From Arthrobacter sp. StoSoilB20 (GTDB lineage: Bacteria; Actinomycetota; Actinomycetes; Actinomycetales; Micrococcaceae), in contig NZ_AP024651.1 of assembly GCF_019977295.1 (NCBI RefSeq), positions 1,736,001 through 1,800,000 of the forward strand: a stretch of DNA of 64,000 nucleotides. Direction: 5' to 3'. Each line of letters begins with the position of its first letter. The stretch's first letter is position 1. The notes beneath the pieces were generated by a model. It did no database searches. It worked only from the letters and a program-made list of their open reading frames with translations, and was not told the origin of the DNA. This document shows positions 46,664-55,582 of the stretch, piece by piece. Position numbers and translations under genes: made by a program.

Positions 46664-46694
46664 GAAGGTCTCCAGCCAACGGCTGGGGACCTTC
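46664..46694 (+). terminator. Intrinsic terminator after clgR
   Basis: GAAGGTCTCCAGCC (46664-46677) pairs with GGCTGGGGACCTTC (46681-46694) around AAC, with one G-U pair, and TTTGTGTTT follows. A strong rho-independent terminator between clgR and the convergent MarR gene. Confidence 0.88.
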
Positions 46695-46757
46695 TTTGTG
46701 TTTCCAAAAGTGGTTTTTCCGGTGGGTTCCTTCTGCCGGTACGGGCACAAATGCGGA

Positions 46758-47309
46758 TCAGGCGTCAGCAGGTCCGGTGGGTTCCGGGGCGCTGTCCGCT
46801 TCCCGCAAGGTGACGTCCTTGAGCACGCCGTCGCCGTAGATGGCGTTGAGGCGGCCCATGTAGTCCGCAAGTGTCTGGACATCCTCCAGCGGCCATTCGC
46901 CCAGGCGTTCCCTGAACACTTGGCGGCGCGCATCCTGGACCTGGTGCATCTTGTCCTCGCCCTTCTCGGTCAGGCGGATGGATTGTGCCCTCCCATCCTG
47001 GGGATCCGCTTCCTTGTAGACCAGCCCGACGCTTTCGAGGAAGGCGATCTGGCGGCTCACCGATGGCTTTCCAACGCCAATGCACGTCGCCAGGTCCGTC
47101 AGCCTGATGGGTCCTTCCCTCCGGATGACGGTCAACAGCCCGTAGGCGGCCGGTTCCATATCCGGGTGGACCTGGCGTGAGAGCTGGTGGGAGATGGACC
47201 GGGCGCGGCGCCAGAGCAGGCTCAGCTGGTGTTCCACCTGCTGGAGGGCGTCGTCCACGGCGTCGCCTGACACGGCCTGACCGGGCGTGCTCTGGAGAGG
47301 ATTGCTCAT
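46758..47309 (-). CDS. MarR-family transcriptional regulator
   Basis: A 183-residue winged-helix regulator: long N-terminal dimer helix, then RLTDLATCIGVGKPSVSRQI for the recognition helix and DPQDGRAQSIRLTEKGED for the wing. TAGAAT (47317-47322, minus strand) lies seven bases before ATG 47309, which supports this start (upstream ATG 47318 overlaps the hexamer) and leaderless translation. It is divergent from the DUF3046 gene with 41 bases between starts. The ligand is unknown. Confidence 0.87.
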   Translation of the reverse strand: MSNPLQSTPGQAVSGDAVDDALQQVEHQLSLLWRRARSISHQLSRQVHPDMEPAAYGLLTVIRREGPIRLTDLATCIGVGKPSVSRQIAFLESVGLVYKEADPQDGRAQSIRLTEKGEDKMHQVQDARRQVFRERLGEWPLEDVQTLADYMGRLNAIYGDGVLKDVTLREADSAPEPTGPADA

Positions 47310-47350
47310 GGCAACCATTCTAGAGTCCGGCTCCGTGAGAGACTCTATCC

Positions 47351-47575
47351 GTGAGGGCAAGTGACTTTTGGCGATTGATGGACGACGAATTCGGGCCAGG
47401 TTATTCCCGGGTCCTGGCCGGTTCCTTGGTACTTGCAGGTGTGGGTGGCAGGACTGCAGTTGAGGCGTTGGCCTTCGGATACCACCCCCGTGAGGTGTGG
47501 TTGGCCGTATGCGAAGTCCAGGATGTTCCCCCGGAACGCCGGCTTGGGCGGGACATCAAGCCTGCCTCCAGCTGA
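47351..47575 (+). CDS. DUF3046 protein
   Basis: A 74-residue protein. FWRLMDDEFGPGYSRVLAGS, then VEALAFGYHPREVWLAVCEV and PPERRLGRD match DUF3046, a small actinobacterial family nearly always found just upstream of recA (Rv2738c in M. tuberculosis). Function unknown. GTG 47351 gives the family N-terminus MRASDFW. Confidence 0.88.
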   Translation: MRASDFWRLMDDEFGPGYSRVLAGSLVLAGVGGRTAVEALAFGYHPREVWLAVCEVQDVPPERRLGRDIKPASS

Positions 47576-47644
47576 CGGCTTACGGCTTACGGGCCGGGGG
47601 ATCGCCGTTCCGGCTGCGGGACGCGGTGACACGCCGGGCCGTTG

Positions 47645-47662
47645 TTCGAATATCTGTTCGGA
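47645..47662. promoter_or_regulatory. LexA (SOS) box of recA
   Basis: TTCGAATATCTGTTCGGA matches the CGAAC-N4-GTTCG type and nearly equals the box at 38834. A TATGCT hexamer (47669-47674) lies just downstream, placing the box over the spacer/-35 region of the recA promoter. The recA start is 189 bases further on. Confidence 0.82.
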
Positions 47663-47758
47663 TGGGGATATGCTCCTTTGAGAGGAAAATTGGTCCCGAA
47701 GGCCGTGTTTCCGAGCTTCCGGATTGCCCGGTTGTCCACATAGCCGGATTCGGCTCAT

Positions 47759-47792
47759 AAAAATGTCAGAGCTCCGTAATAGCGTCTGACAT
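47759..47792 (+). promoter_or_regulatory. Stem-loop and AAAAATGTCAGA motif in the recA leader
   Basis: ATGTCAGA (47763-47770) and TCTGACAT (47785-47792) form a perfect 8-bp stem with a 14-base loop in the recA leader. AAAAATGTCAGA starts at 47759. The same 12-mer occurs at 58432-58443 in the lexA leader region on the opposite sense relative to lexA. Confidence 0.5.
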
Positions 47793-47850
47793 GACAGGAA
47801 AGCGGCCTTTCGGGCCACTCCACAGCGAGAAAGCATCAGAGGTGTGAACC

Positions 47851-48891
47851 ATGGCGGCAACCCCGGATCGTGAAAAGGCGCTCGAAGCAGCGCTTGCCCA
47901 GATCGACAAGCAGTTCGGCAAAGGCTCCATCATGCGCCTGGGTGATGACACCCGCGCTCCGATCGAGATCATTCCCACCGGCTCCATCGCCTTGGATGTC
48001 GCCCTTGGCATTGGCGGCCTGCCCCGCGGCCGCGTAGTTGAAATCTACGGTCCTGAATCCTCGGGTAAGACCACTGTTGCCCTGCACGCAGTTGCCAATG
48101 CGCAGCGTGCCGGCGGCATTGCGGCCTTCATTGACGCCGAACACGCCCTGGACCCCGATTATGCGGCCAAGCTCGGTGTTGACACGGACGCGCTGCTGGT
48201 CTCGCAGCCGGATACCGGTGAGCAGGCCTTGGAGATCATGGACATGCTGGTGGGCTCCGGCTCGCTGGACATCATCGTCATTGACTCCGTGGCAGCCCTG
48301 GTGCCCCGTGCGGAAATCGAAGGCGAGATGGGTGACTCCCACGTGGGTCTCCAGGCACGACTGATGAGCCAGGCACTGCGAAAGATCACCGGTCGGCTCA
48401 GCCAGACCAAGACCACCGCCATCTTCATCAACCAGCTTCGCGAAAAGATCGGCGTCTTCTTCGGCTCCCCGGAAACCACTACCGGTGGTAAAGCCCTGAA
48501 GTTCTATGCATCCGTGCGCATCGACGTTCGCCGTATCCAGACCCTGAAGGAGGGTGCGGATTCCGTCGGCAACCGGACCAAGGCAAAGATCGTCAAGAAC
48601 AAGATGGCGCCGCCGTTCAAGATCGCTGAGTTCGACATCATCTACGGCCAGGGCATTTCCCGTGAGGGCGGCATCATTGACATGGGAGTCGAGCACGGAA
48701 TCATCAAGAAGTCCGGCTCGTGGTTTACCTATGATGGCGACCAGCTTGGCCAGGGCATGGAGAACTCGCGTCGCTTCCTGCGGGACAACCCGGAGCTCGC
48801 CCAGGAGCTGGAGCGCCTGATCAAGGAAAAGCTTGGCGTGGGCGTCAAGCCGGAAGAAGACTCCCCAAAGCTGAAGGCCGTTGACGGTTAG
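47851..48891 (+). CDS. recA: Recombinase RecA
   Basis: A 346-residue strand-exchange ATPase and LexA co-protease. Walker A is GPESSGKT (67-74); Walker B is in [18 protein letters not shown]; the L2 region is [18 protein letters not shown]. No intein is present. ATG 47851 follows GAGGTG. It is controlled by the SOS box at 47645 and is followed by overlapping recX. Confidence 0.97.
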   Translation: MAATPDREKALEAALAQIDKQFGKGSIMRLGDDTRAPIEIIPTGSIALDVALGIGGLPRGRVVEIYGPESSGKTTVALHAVANAQRAGGIAAFIDAEHALDPDYAAKLGVDTDALLVSQPDTGEQALEIMDMLVGSGSLDIIVIDSVAALVPRAEIEGEMGDSHVGLQARLMSQALRKITGRLSQTKTTAIFINQLREKIGVFFGSPETTTGGKALKFYASVRIDVRRIQTLKEGADSVGNRTKAKIVKNKMAPPFKIAEFDIIYGQGISREGGIIDMGVEHGIIKKSGSWFTYDGDQLGQGMENSRRFLRDNPELAQELERLIKEKLGVGVKPEEDSPKLKAVDG

Positions 48892-49423
48892 AAGAGGGCC
48901 GGATCCGGAATCGTCCGTATCCGCCGATCCCGAGCCTGATCCCGAATCCGTGGCGCGCGCCATCGTCTTGAGGCAGTTGACGATGGCGCCGCGGAGCCGG
49001 CTTCAGCTTTCGCGCAAGCTCGCGGAACGCAATGTGCCCGAGGATGTGGCAGAGGCAGTTCTGGACCGGTTCGAAGAAGTCCAACTCATAGACGATGCTG
49101 AGTTCGCCCGGATGTGGGTTCGCAGTCGTTCCCAGGGCAAGAAGCTCGCCAAGGGCGCCATTCGACGGGAACTGGCGGACAAGGGAATCGAACTGGATGC
49201 GGCTGAAGAAGCCTTGTCCCAGCTCAGTGACCAGGAAGAGGAACTGGCTGCGCGGGAACTGGTTCAACGCAAACTTCGGCCCGGTGTGGACCTGAACGAT
49301 AGGGCGGAGCGGGACAAGTACACCCGCCGTCTGGCGTCGATGCTCGCACGGAAGGGCTACGCGCCCTCCATGGCATTCAGGATCGTCGGTGAGGTGCTGG
49401 CAGAAGCCGGTACCCTTGAGTAG
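48881..49423 (+). CDS. recX: Regulatory protein RecX
   Basis: A 180-residue modulator of RecA filaments. Three-helix RecX repeats are visible: [40 protein letters not shown] and the C-terminal [20 protein letters not shown]. The TTG at 48881 overlaps the recA stop and has GAAGG upstream. The gene ends at the GTG of miaB (TAGTG overlap). Confidence 0.9.
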   Translation: MTVRRGPDPESSVSADPEPDPESVARAIVLRQLTMAPRSRLQLSRKLAERNVPEDVAEAVLDRFEEVQLIDDAEFARMWVRSRSQGKKLAKGAIRRELADKGIELDAAEEALSQLSDQEEELAARELVQRKLRPGVDLNDRAERDKYTRRLASMLARKGYAPSMAFRIVGEVLAEAGTLE

Positions 49424-50949
49424 TGAGTTTGACCATTCCTTCCCCAACAGCTGCCACCATTCCTTCGGCTGAGCCCAGGACCTACCAGGTCCGGACGTTC
49501 GGCTGCCAGATGAACGTTCATGATTCAGAACGCATGGCGGGACTCCTGGAGGACGCAGGCTATGTCCCCGCCGAGGGCGAACTGGCCGACGTGGTGGTCT
49601 TCAACACCTGTGCCGTGCGGGAAAATGCGGACAACAAGCTCTACGGAAACCTCGGCCAGCTCCGGCAGGTCAAGGCGGAAAACCCCGGCATGCAGATTGC
49701 AGTTGGTGGTTGCCTGGCACAGAAGGACCGCGAAACCATCGTGAAGAAGGCGCCGTGGGTCGACGCCGTGTTCGGTACCCACAACGTCGGGGCCCTGCCC
49801 GCACTGTTGGACCGTGCCAGGCACAATAATGAAGCGCAACTTGAGATCCTCGAGTCCCTGGATGTCTTCCCGTCCACCCTTCCCACCAAGCGGGATTCGG
49901 TGTATTCAGGCTGGGTTTCCATCTCTGTGGGATGCAACAACACCTGCACCTTCTGCATTGTGCCCTCGCTCCGCGGCAAGGAAAAGGACCGCCGGCCGGG
50001 TGAGATCCTCGCAGAGATCCAGGCCCTTGTTGACGACGGCGCGGTGGAAGTGACCCTCCTGGGCCAAAACGTGAACTCGTACGGCGTGGAGTTCGGGGAC
50101 CGCCAGGCTTTTTCAAAGCTCCTGCGGGCGTGCGGCGAAATCGAAGGTCTGGAGCGTGTCCGCTTCACCAGCCCCCACCCGGCAGCCTTCACCGATGACG
50201 TCATCGAAGCCATGGCCGAGACGCCCAATGTGATGCCCCAGCTGCACATGCCGCTGCAGTCCGGCTCTGACAAAGTACTCAAGGATATGCGCCGGTCCTA
50301 CCGCTCCAGCAGGTTCCTGGGCATTCTTGACAAAGTCCGTGAGCTGATCCCCAATGCGGCCATCACCACGGACATCATTGTTGGATTCCCGGGTGAAACA
50401 GAGGACGACTTCCAGGCCACCTTGGACGTTGTGGAGAAATCCCGCTTCGCCTCCGCTTTCACCTTCCAATACTCCAAGCGGCCTGGGACCCCGGCCGCGG
50501 ACTTGCCGGATCAGCTTCCCAAAGCCGTGGTCCAGGAACGATTCGAAAGGCTGACGGCCCTTCAGGACCGCATTGCAGCGGAGGAGAATGCCAAGCAGTT
50601 GGGCCAGACGGTCGAGGTCCTGGTGACGGCACAGTCCGGGCGCAAGGCCGGGGAAACCCACCGCTTGTCCGGCCGTTCCAAGGACCAGCGCCTGGTGCAC
50701 TTCTCCGTGCCGGCCGGCGCAGAATCTCCGCGTCCCGGCGACTTCGTCACTGTCACCATCACGGAGGCCGCTTCCTTCCACCTCGTGGCTGATCCCGCCA
50801 CGGCAGGGGACTACGTGTTGCGCCGCTCCCGTGCCGGTGATGCTTGGGATCGTTCCCAAGCTGACTCCTGCGGCGTCCCTGCCCCCGGCGCAGCCGGTAA
50901 GGCCGGCGTGTCATTGGGAATGCCGTCGTTGCCTGCCCGTCGCGCCTGA
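49423..50949 (+). CDS. miaB: tRNA-2-methylthio-N6-dimethylallyladenosine synthase
   Basis: A 508-residue radical SAM methylthiotransferase for A37 of tRNA. The N-terminal UPF0004 cysteines are in [21 protein letters not shown] and [10 protein letters not shown]; the SAM cluster is [11 protein letters not shown]; a TRAM domain follows near 380-450. The last 50 residues are a variable extension. GTG 49423 overlaps the recX stop. Confidence 0.95.
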   Translation: MSLTIPSPTAATIPSAEPRTYQVRTFGCQMNVHDSERMAGLLEDAGYVPAEGELADVVVFNTCAVRENADNKLYGNLGQLRQVKAENPGMQIAVGGCLAQKDRETIVKKAPWVDAVFGTHNVGALPALLDRARHNNEAQLEILESLDVFPSTLPTKRDSVYSGWVSISVGCNNTCTFCIVPSLRGKEKDRRPGEILAEIQALVDDGAVEVTLLGQNVNSYGVEFGDRQAFSKLLRACGEIEGLERVRFTSPHPAAFTDDVIEAMAETPNVMPQLHMPLQSGSDKVLKDMRRSYRSSRFLGILDKVRELIPNAAITTDIIVGFPGETEDDFQATLDVVEKSRFASAFTFQYSKRPGTPAADLPDQLPKAVVQERFERLTALQDRIAAEENAKQLGQTVEVLVTAQSGRKAGETHRLSGRSKDQRLVHFSVPAGAESPRPGDFVTVTITEAASFHLVADPATAGDYVLRRSRAGDAWDRSQADSCGVPAPGAAGKAGVSLGMPSLPARRA

Positions 50950-50966
50950 CGCAGGATCCGGATCAC

Positions 50967-51893
50967 GTGCCTGTTTCCTCAGAGGATGCTTCCCTGCCCG
51001 TCATAGCAGTGGTCGGCCCTACTGGTTCCGGTAAGTCGGACCTGGGCGTCGGTCTTGCCCTCGCCTTGGACGGCGAGGTCATCAACGCAGACGCCTTGCA
51101 GTTCTACCGAGGCATGGACATAGGCACGGCCAAAATCAGCGTGGACGAGCGCAGGGGAGTGCCCCACCACCTGCTGGACATCATGGACGTAACCCAGGAG
51201 GCAAGCGTCGCGGACTTCCAAGCGGATTGCCGGAGGGCCATCGCTGAAATCCGCTCGCGGGGAAAGCGCCCCATCCTGGTGGGAGGATCGGGTCTTTATG
51301 TCCGGGCCGCGCTGGACGTCCTGGAGTTCCCGGGTACAGATTCCGCTGTCCGTAAGGCCCTGGAAGAAGAATTTGACGCGGACGGCCTCGCACCGCTGCG
51401 TGCCCGGCTCGAGCACGTAGATCCCGTCTCGGCTGCCCGTCTGGGGGATGCGCGCCGGGTGATCCGTGCCCTTGAAGTACACCAGCTCACCGGACGGCCT
51501 TTCAGTTCATTCATGCCCCAGCGTCAGTACTTCCAGCCGGCCCTGCAGATCGGGTTGTCCGTGGACAGGGAGGTGCTGAGGGAGCGGTTGGCGTTGCGGG
51601 TCCACCGGATGGTGGACGCCGGCCTTCTGGAGGAGGTTGAACGGCTCGATGCTGCCGGCCTCAGGAAAGGCAGGACAGCCTCCCGCGCACTGGGGTACTC
51701 ACAGTTCCTGAATGTTTTGGACAACCGGGCCGACGTTGCCACAGCTGCGGAGGAGACCATTGTTGCCACGAGGCAGTTTGCCCGGCGTCAGCTCACCTGG
51801 TTCAGGGCTGACCCCCGCATCACCTGGTTCGACTGGCACGACCCTGAACTTCTCAGCAAGGCGGTGGCTGCGGCCGGGGAGCAGCCCGCGTAA
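50967..51893 (+). CDS. miaA: tRNA dimethylallyltransferase
   Basis: A 308-residue enzyme that prenylates A37 of tRNA, the step before MiaB. The P-loop is GPTGSGKS (17-24), followed by [29 protein letters not shown] and [16 protein letters not shown] 50967 lies 17 bases after miaB; the two form a logical operon. Confidence 0.95.
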   Translation: MPVSSEDASLPVIAVVGPTGSGKSDLGVGLALALDGEVINADALQFYRGMDIGTAKISVDERRGVPHHLLDIMDVTQEASVADFQADCRRAIAEIRSRGKRPILVGGSGLYVRAALDVLEFPGTDSAVRKALEEEFDADGLAPLRARLEHVDPVSAARLGDARRVIRALEVHQLTGRPFSSFMPQRQYFQPALQIGLSVDREVLRERLALRVHRMVDAGLLEEVERLDAAGLRKGRTASRALGYSQFLNVLDNRADVATAAEETIVATRQFARRQLTWFRADPRITWFDWHDPELLSKAVAAAGEQPA

Positions 51894-51902
51894 TTTCGGG
51901 CC

Positions 51903-51921
51903 CTACCTGCGCGGCAGGTAG
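51903..51921. promoter_or_regulatory. Perfect palindrome CTACCTGC-GCG-GCAGGTAG overlapping the dapF promoter
   Basis: Eight-base arms with a three-base centre start nine bases after the miaA stop. The right arm shares TAG (51919-51921) with the dapF -10 hexamer TAGCCT (51919-51924). It could be an operator or the terminator of miaA. Confidence 0.5.
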
Positions 51922-51930
51922 CCTAGTGCC

Positions 51931-52899
51931 ATGGACGAAACCTCCGCAATTCCCGCCTCGCAGCCTGTAACTGCCTTTGGCTCCGTGACCGCCTCCAGCC
52001 TTGCGGGGCTGCCGTTTTCCAAGGGGCATGGAACCGGCAACGACTTCGTCCTTATTGCCGACCCCGGCGACGCCCACGAGATCACTCCGGAACAGGTTGC
52101 GCAGTTGTGCGACCGGCATATTGGCATCGGTGGTGACGGCCTCATCCGTGCCGTGCCGTCACGGTTCCTCCCCGAGGGCAGGATCCTCCTGGAACAGGAT
52201 CCGGACGCCGAGTGGTTCATGGACTACCGCAACGGCGACGGTTCCCTCTCGGAGATGTGCGGAAATGGCGTGCGCGTGTTCGTCCACTTCCTCATTGCCG
52301 AGAAACTGGTTGACCTTGGTCCGGGTGAAACCCTGACCATCGGCACCAGGGGAGGAATCAAGAAAGTGGTCCGTACGGCCAACGGATACGCCGTAGACAT
52401 GGGTCCATGGGAGTTTATCTTCCCCCAGGAGGCCACCAGCAAGGCCATGGACGCCTTGGTCAGCGCGGACGGCCTGGAAGTGGCACGTCCCGGCCTTTCG
52501 GTCAGCATGGGCAATCCCCATACCGTGGTTGCCTTGGCGGAACTCAAAGAGTTGTCGGCAACGCAATTGTTCAAGGCCCCGGTGGTGGATCCCAAGCCTG
52601 CCAACGGTACCAACGTTGAATTCGTGGTTCCGGCCGAGCCCTTGGTTGAGGATGGGGTCGGTACCATCACCATGCGCGTCCATGAACGCGGCGTAGGGGA
52701 GACGCAATCCTGCGGTACCGGCGCTTGTGCCGCGGCCGTCGCGATCCGTCACTGGGCCGGTAACACCGCGCCAAACGATTGGCACGTGATGGTGCCCGGC
52801 GGCGTCGTGGACGTCAAGTTCTTCCCCGGCGCCGGCGGGCGCGAGCATGTAGAGCTCAGCGGTCCGGCAGTCATTGTGGCTACTGGGACGCTTTCCTGA
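51931..52899 (+). CDS. dapF: Diaminopimelate epimerase
   Basis: A 322-residue cofactor-independent racemase that makes meso-diaminopimelate. The two catalytic cysteines are C110 in [10 protein letters not shown] and C261 in [12 protein letters not shown]. The first 28 residues are an extension before the family start ([13 protein letters not shown]). TAGCCT lies six bases before ATG 51931; probably leaderless. It converges on the methyltransferase and overlaps it by 20 bases. Confidence 0.95.
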   Translation: MDETSAIPASQPVTAFGSVTASSLAGLPFSKGHGTGNDFVLIADPGDAHEITPEQVAQLCDRHIGIGGDGLIRAVPSRFLPEGRILLEQDPDAEWFMDYRNGDGSLSEMCGNGVRVFVHFLIAEKLVDLGPGETLTIGTRGGIKKVVRTANGYAVDMGPWEFIFPQEATSKAMDALVSADGLEVARPGLSVSMGNPHTVVALAELKELSATQLFKAPVVDPKPANGTNVEFVVPAEPLVEDGVGTITMRVHERGVGETQSCGTGACAAAVAIRHWAGNTAPNDWHVMVPGGVVDVKFFPGAGGREHVELSGPAVIVATGTLS

Positions 52900-53494
52900 C
52901 ACGTATGATCCGGAACGACTTGGACGTGCTCTCGCGGGTCACTGTGTAGCCCGCATCCAGTTCGCCGGCCAGCCATCGTTGGAGGGAGTCCGAGCCAAGG
53001 TTCTTTTGGACCACCAGCCAGGCATTTCCTCCCGGGGCCAGCCGGGGCAACCATGTCAGCAGCAGGGTGTGGAGTTCGTCTTTGCCGATGCGGATGGGCG
53101 GGTTGGACCAGATGGTGTCGAACTCGACGGCGGGGTCCACCTCGTGCGGCAGGCTGGCCTTTACGTTGGCCAAGCCAAGGGCTGCCGCGTTCTCGTTGGT
53201 CAAGGTGACGCAGCGTTCGTTGACGTCCACTGCATGTACTTTGGCATGCGGTGCCATCAGCCCCAGTGTCAGTGCGATGGGACCCCAGCCGCAACCTATG
53301 TCCAACAGGTTTCCCTGCGGCGACGGCGGCGGAACTTCCGAGAAGAGGATCGCTGTGCCCTTGTCCACTCCGTCCGGGCTGAAGATGCCCGAGGAGGTCT
53401 GCAGGTGGCGCGTGGCCCCAGCGAGTTCAACAGTCAAAGGCTTCCTGGTGAACGGTCCGGCTGGCTGGGCGGTGAAATAGTGTGCAGACTCCAT
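52880..53494 (-). CDS. Class I SAM methyltransferase, RsmC-like
   Basis: A 204-residue methyltransferase. Motif I is [16 protein letters not shown], an acidic [11 protein letters not shown] follows, and the catalytic NPP motif is in [10 protein letters not shown]. This pattern is that of the small rRNA guanine-N2 methyltransferases (RsmC/RsmG1207 type). ATG 53494 begins [13 protein letters not shown] and has TAATCT eight bases upstream; the frame is open to 53689, with ATG 53560 another candidate. The target is inferred only from family resemblance. Confidence 0.8.
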   Translation of the reverse strand: MESAHYFTAQPAGPFTRKPLTVELAGATRHLQTSSGIFSPDGVDKGTAILFSEVPPPSPQGNLLDIGCGWGPIALTLGLMAPHAKVHAVDVNERCVTLTNENAAALGLANVKASLPHEVDPAVEFDTIWSNPPIRIGKDELHTLLLTWLPRLAPGGNAWLVVQKNLGSDSLQRWLAGELDAGYTVTRESTSKSFRIIRVRKASQ

Positions 53495-54019
53495 AATTTG
53501 CCAGATTAGTTGGCTGGCGGCGCCATGGGAAACTGCGGCTCCCAACGGATGATTTGACATCGGATGATAATGTTGAATGCATGTTCTTGATCTTCGAGTA
53601 ATTTCGATCAGTAGGCCGAAACCCGTCTGAATTTTCAGGCGTTGTACGGCACAGCCCGCGATGCAGGCCGGTCCTTGGCATTGAGCCAAGCCACGGTCTT
53701 TCCGCCAGGCAGCTCCTACGGCACAGTCTGTTGGCCCATCAGGGCCATGGACGCATCGAAGATCACACCCTTCCGTCAGACCACTGAACCGCCGGCTTTT
53801 GGTAGCTCGGCAGGTCAGCTGACCAGTGCAATCTTGAGATGGCCAGGAACCACCGAGCGGATCCCACCATGCCAGATCACAGCAGCTGCTGCCCTTTCAC
53901 AGGCAGCAGGCCAGCACAGGAGGCCCTCTTTGGCCCAAGCCCGTCAGCCCAGCGCGAATAGCGCCCCATCAAACAACAAACAGCACTATTCTGGAATTGC
54001 CGAACAGTCTAAGGAGACC
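53495..54019. other. 525-bp intergenic region, possibly holding a decayed reading frame
   Basis: This gap between the methyltransferase and hflX contains no intact gene I can support. On the minus strand three short stretches in different frames read like GC-biased coding sequence: VVPGHLKIALVS, VIFDASMALMGQQTVP and ELPGGKTVAWLNAKDRP. They are separated by stops and frame changes. The 53560-53650 part is unusually AT-rich. This may be a decayed gene or chance. Confidence 0.3.
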
Positions 54020-55582
54020 ATGACCACCCAGAAGCACTCCGGATCCGATTCCGACGCCCAGGACATGAGTCCTGAACAAATCCAGGCCGTGATCGACCGG
54101 ATTCTTTCCAAGGATGTACCTGCGCAGGCATCCGATGACAACGATGCCAGCGGGGTTTTCGGCAAGGCGCAAGCCATCTCCACCCTTGACCAGGAACACA
54201 GCATCTACGACGGCGACCAGGAAGACCTGGCAGAGCGCCGGGCCCTGCGCCGTACTGCCGGACTTTCAACGGAACTCGAAGATGTCACCGAAGTCGAATA
54301 CCGGCAGTTGCGCCTTGAACGCGTTGTCCTTGCCGGCTTGTGGACCGAGGGCACTCTTGCAGATGCCGAGAACTCCCTGCGGGAGTTGGCTGCCCTGGCT
54401 GAGACGGCCGGTTCGGAAGTCCTCGATGGCTTGGTGCAGCGGCGCATGAAGCCCGACCCGGGCACCTTCCTGGGGTCAGGCAAGGCCCAGGAACTGAAGG
54501 ACATCGTTGCCGCCACGGGCGCCGATACCGTCGTGGTTGACACCGAATTGGCGCCTTCCCAGCGCCGCGGACTTGAGGACATTGTCAAAGTCAAGGTTGT
54601 CGACCGGACCACTCTGATCCTGGACATCTTCGCCCAGCACGCAAAGAGCCGTGAGGGCAAGGCCCAGGTTGAGCTTGCGCAGCTCGAGTACCTCCTGCCG
54701 CGCCTGCGTGGTTGGGGCGACTCGATGTCCCGCCAGGCCGGTGGCCAGGTGGGCGGAGCCGGCGCCGGAATGGGTTCACGTGGTCCGGGCGAAACCAAGA
54801 TCGAACTGGATCGCCGCAGGATCCGCACGCGCATGGCCAAGCTTCGCCGTGAAATCGCTGCCATGAAGCCGGCGCGTGAGACCAAGCGGGCCAACCGCCG
54901 TCGTAATGCCGTTCCTTCTGTCGCGATCGCCGGTTACACGAACGCTGGAAAGTCCTCGCTCCTGAACCGCCTCACTGATGCCGGTGTCCTGGTGGAGAAC
55001 GCCCTGTTCGCCACCTTGGATCCCACTGTCCGTAAGGCCCAGACTCCGGATGGCATCGGCTACACGCTTGCTGACACCGTGGGGTTTGTACGTTCACTGC
55101 CCACGCAGCTGATCGAGGCTTTCCGTTCCACCCTGGAGGAAGTGGCCGACGCAGATTTGATCCTGCATGTGGTGGATGCCTCGCATCCTGATCCGGAGGG
55201 CCAGATCGCTGCCGTCCGCTCCGTTTTCACGGAGGTCGACGCCCGCAAGGTGCCCGAGATCATTGTCCTGAACAAGGTTGACGTTGCGGATCCCTTCGTC
55301 GTGGAGCGGCTCAAGCAGAAGGAACCCCGGCACGCCGTGGTTTCGACCCGTACGGGCCAGGGCATCGCCGAGTTGTTGGAAGACATCAGCCAATCCATTC
55401 CCCGGCCTGGAGTTCGGCTGGAACTGCTCATTCCCTACGATCGCGGCGAAATGATCAGTAAACTGCACAGCTCCGACTCGGAGATCCTGACCTTGGAGCA
55501 CGAGGAAAACGGGACCCGCGTAGTTGTCATGGTCCGCGAAGGCCTGGCAGCCGAACTGGAGCCGTTCGTCACTAATGGTTGA
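54020..55582 (+). CDS. hflX: GTPase HflX
   Basis: A 520-residue ribosome-associated GTPase that splits stalled or hibernating ribosomes. The N-terminal domain has the glycine-rich RGPGETKIELDRRRI; the G domain has GYTNAGKSS (from G305), DTVGFVRSLP and NKVD. The first 90 residues are an acidic, low-complexity head. ATG 54020 follows AAGGAG; the frame is open to 53642, but that stretch is unlike any HflX. It overlaps dinG by eight bases. Confidence 0.94.
   Translation: MTTQKHSGSDSDAQDMSPEQIQAVIDRILSKDVPAQASDDNDASGVFGKAQAISTLDQEHSIYDGDQEDLAERRALRRTAGLSTELEDVTEVEYRQLRLERVVLAGLWTEGTLADAENSLRELAALAETAGSEVLDGLVQRRMKPDPGTFLGSGKAQELKDIVAATGADTVVVDTELAPSQRRGLEDIVKVKVVDRTTLILDIFAQHAKSREGKAQVELAQLEYLLPRLRGWGDSMSRQAGGQVGGAGAGMGSRGPGETKIELDRRRIRTRMAKLRREIAAMKPARETKRANRRRNAVPSVAIAGYTNAGKSSLLNRLTDAGVLVENALFATLDPTVRKAQTPDGIGYTLADTVGFVRSLPTQLIEAFRSTLEEVADADLILHVVDASHPDPEGQIAAVRSVFTEVDARKVPEIIVLNKVDVADPFVVERLKQKEPRHAVVSTRTGQGIAELLEDISQSIPRPGVRLELLIPYDRGEMISKLHSSDSEILTLEHEENGTRVVVMVREGLAAELEPFVTNG

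Noticed and set aside
53642..54019. An N-terminal extension of HflX back to 53642
   Set aside because: The stretch is unlike HflX, codon use is poor, and ATG 54020 has a clear AAGGAG. The upstream frame is open by chance.
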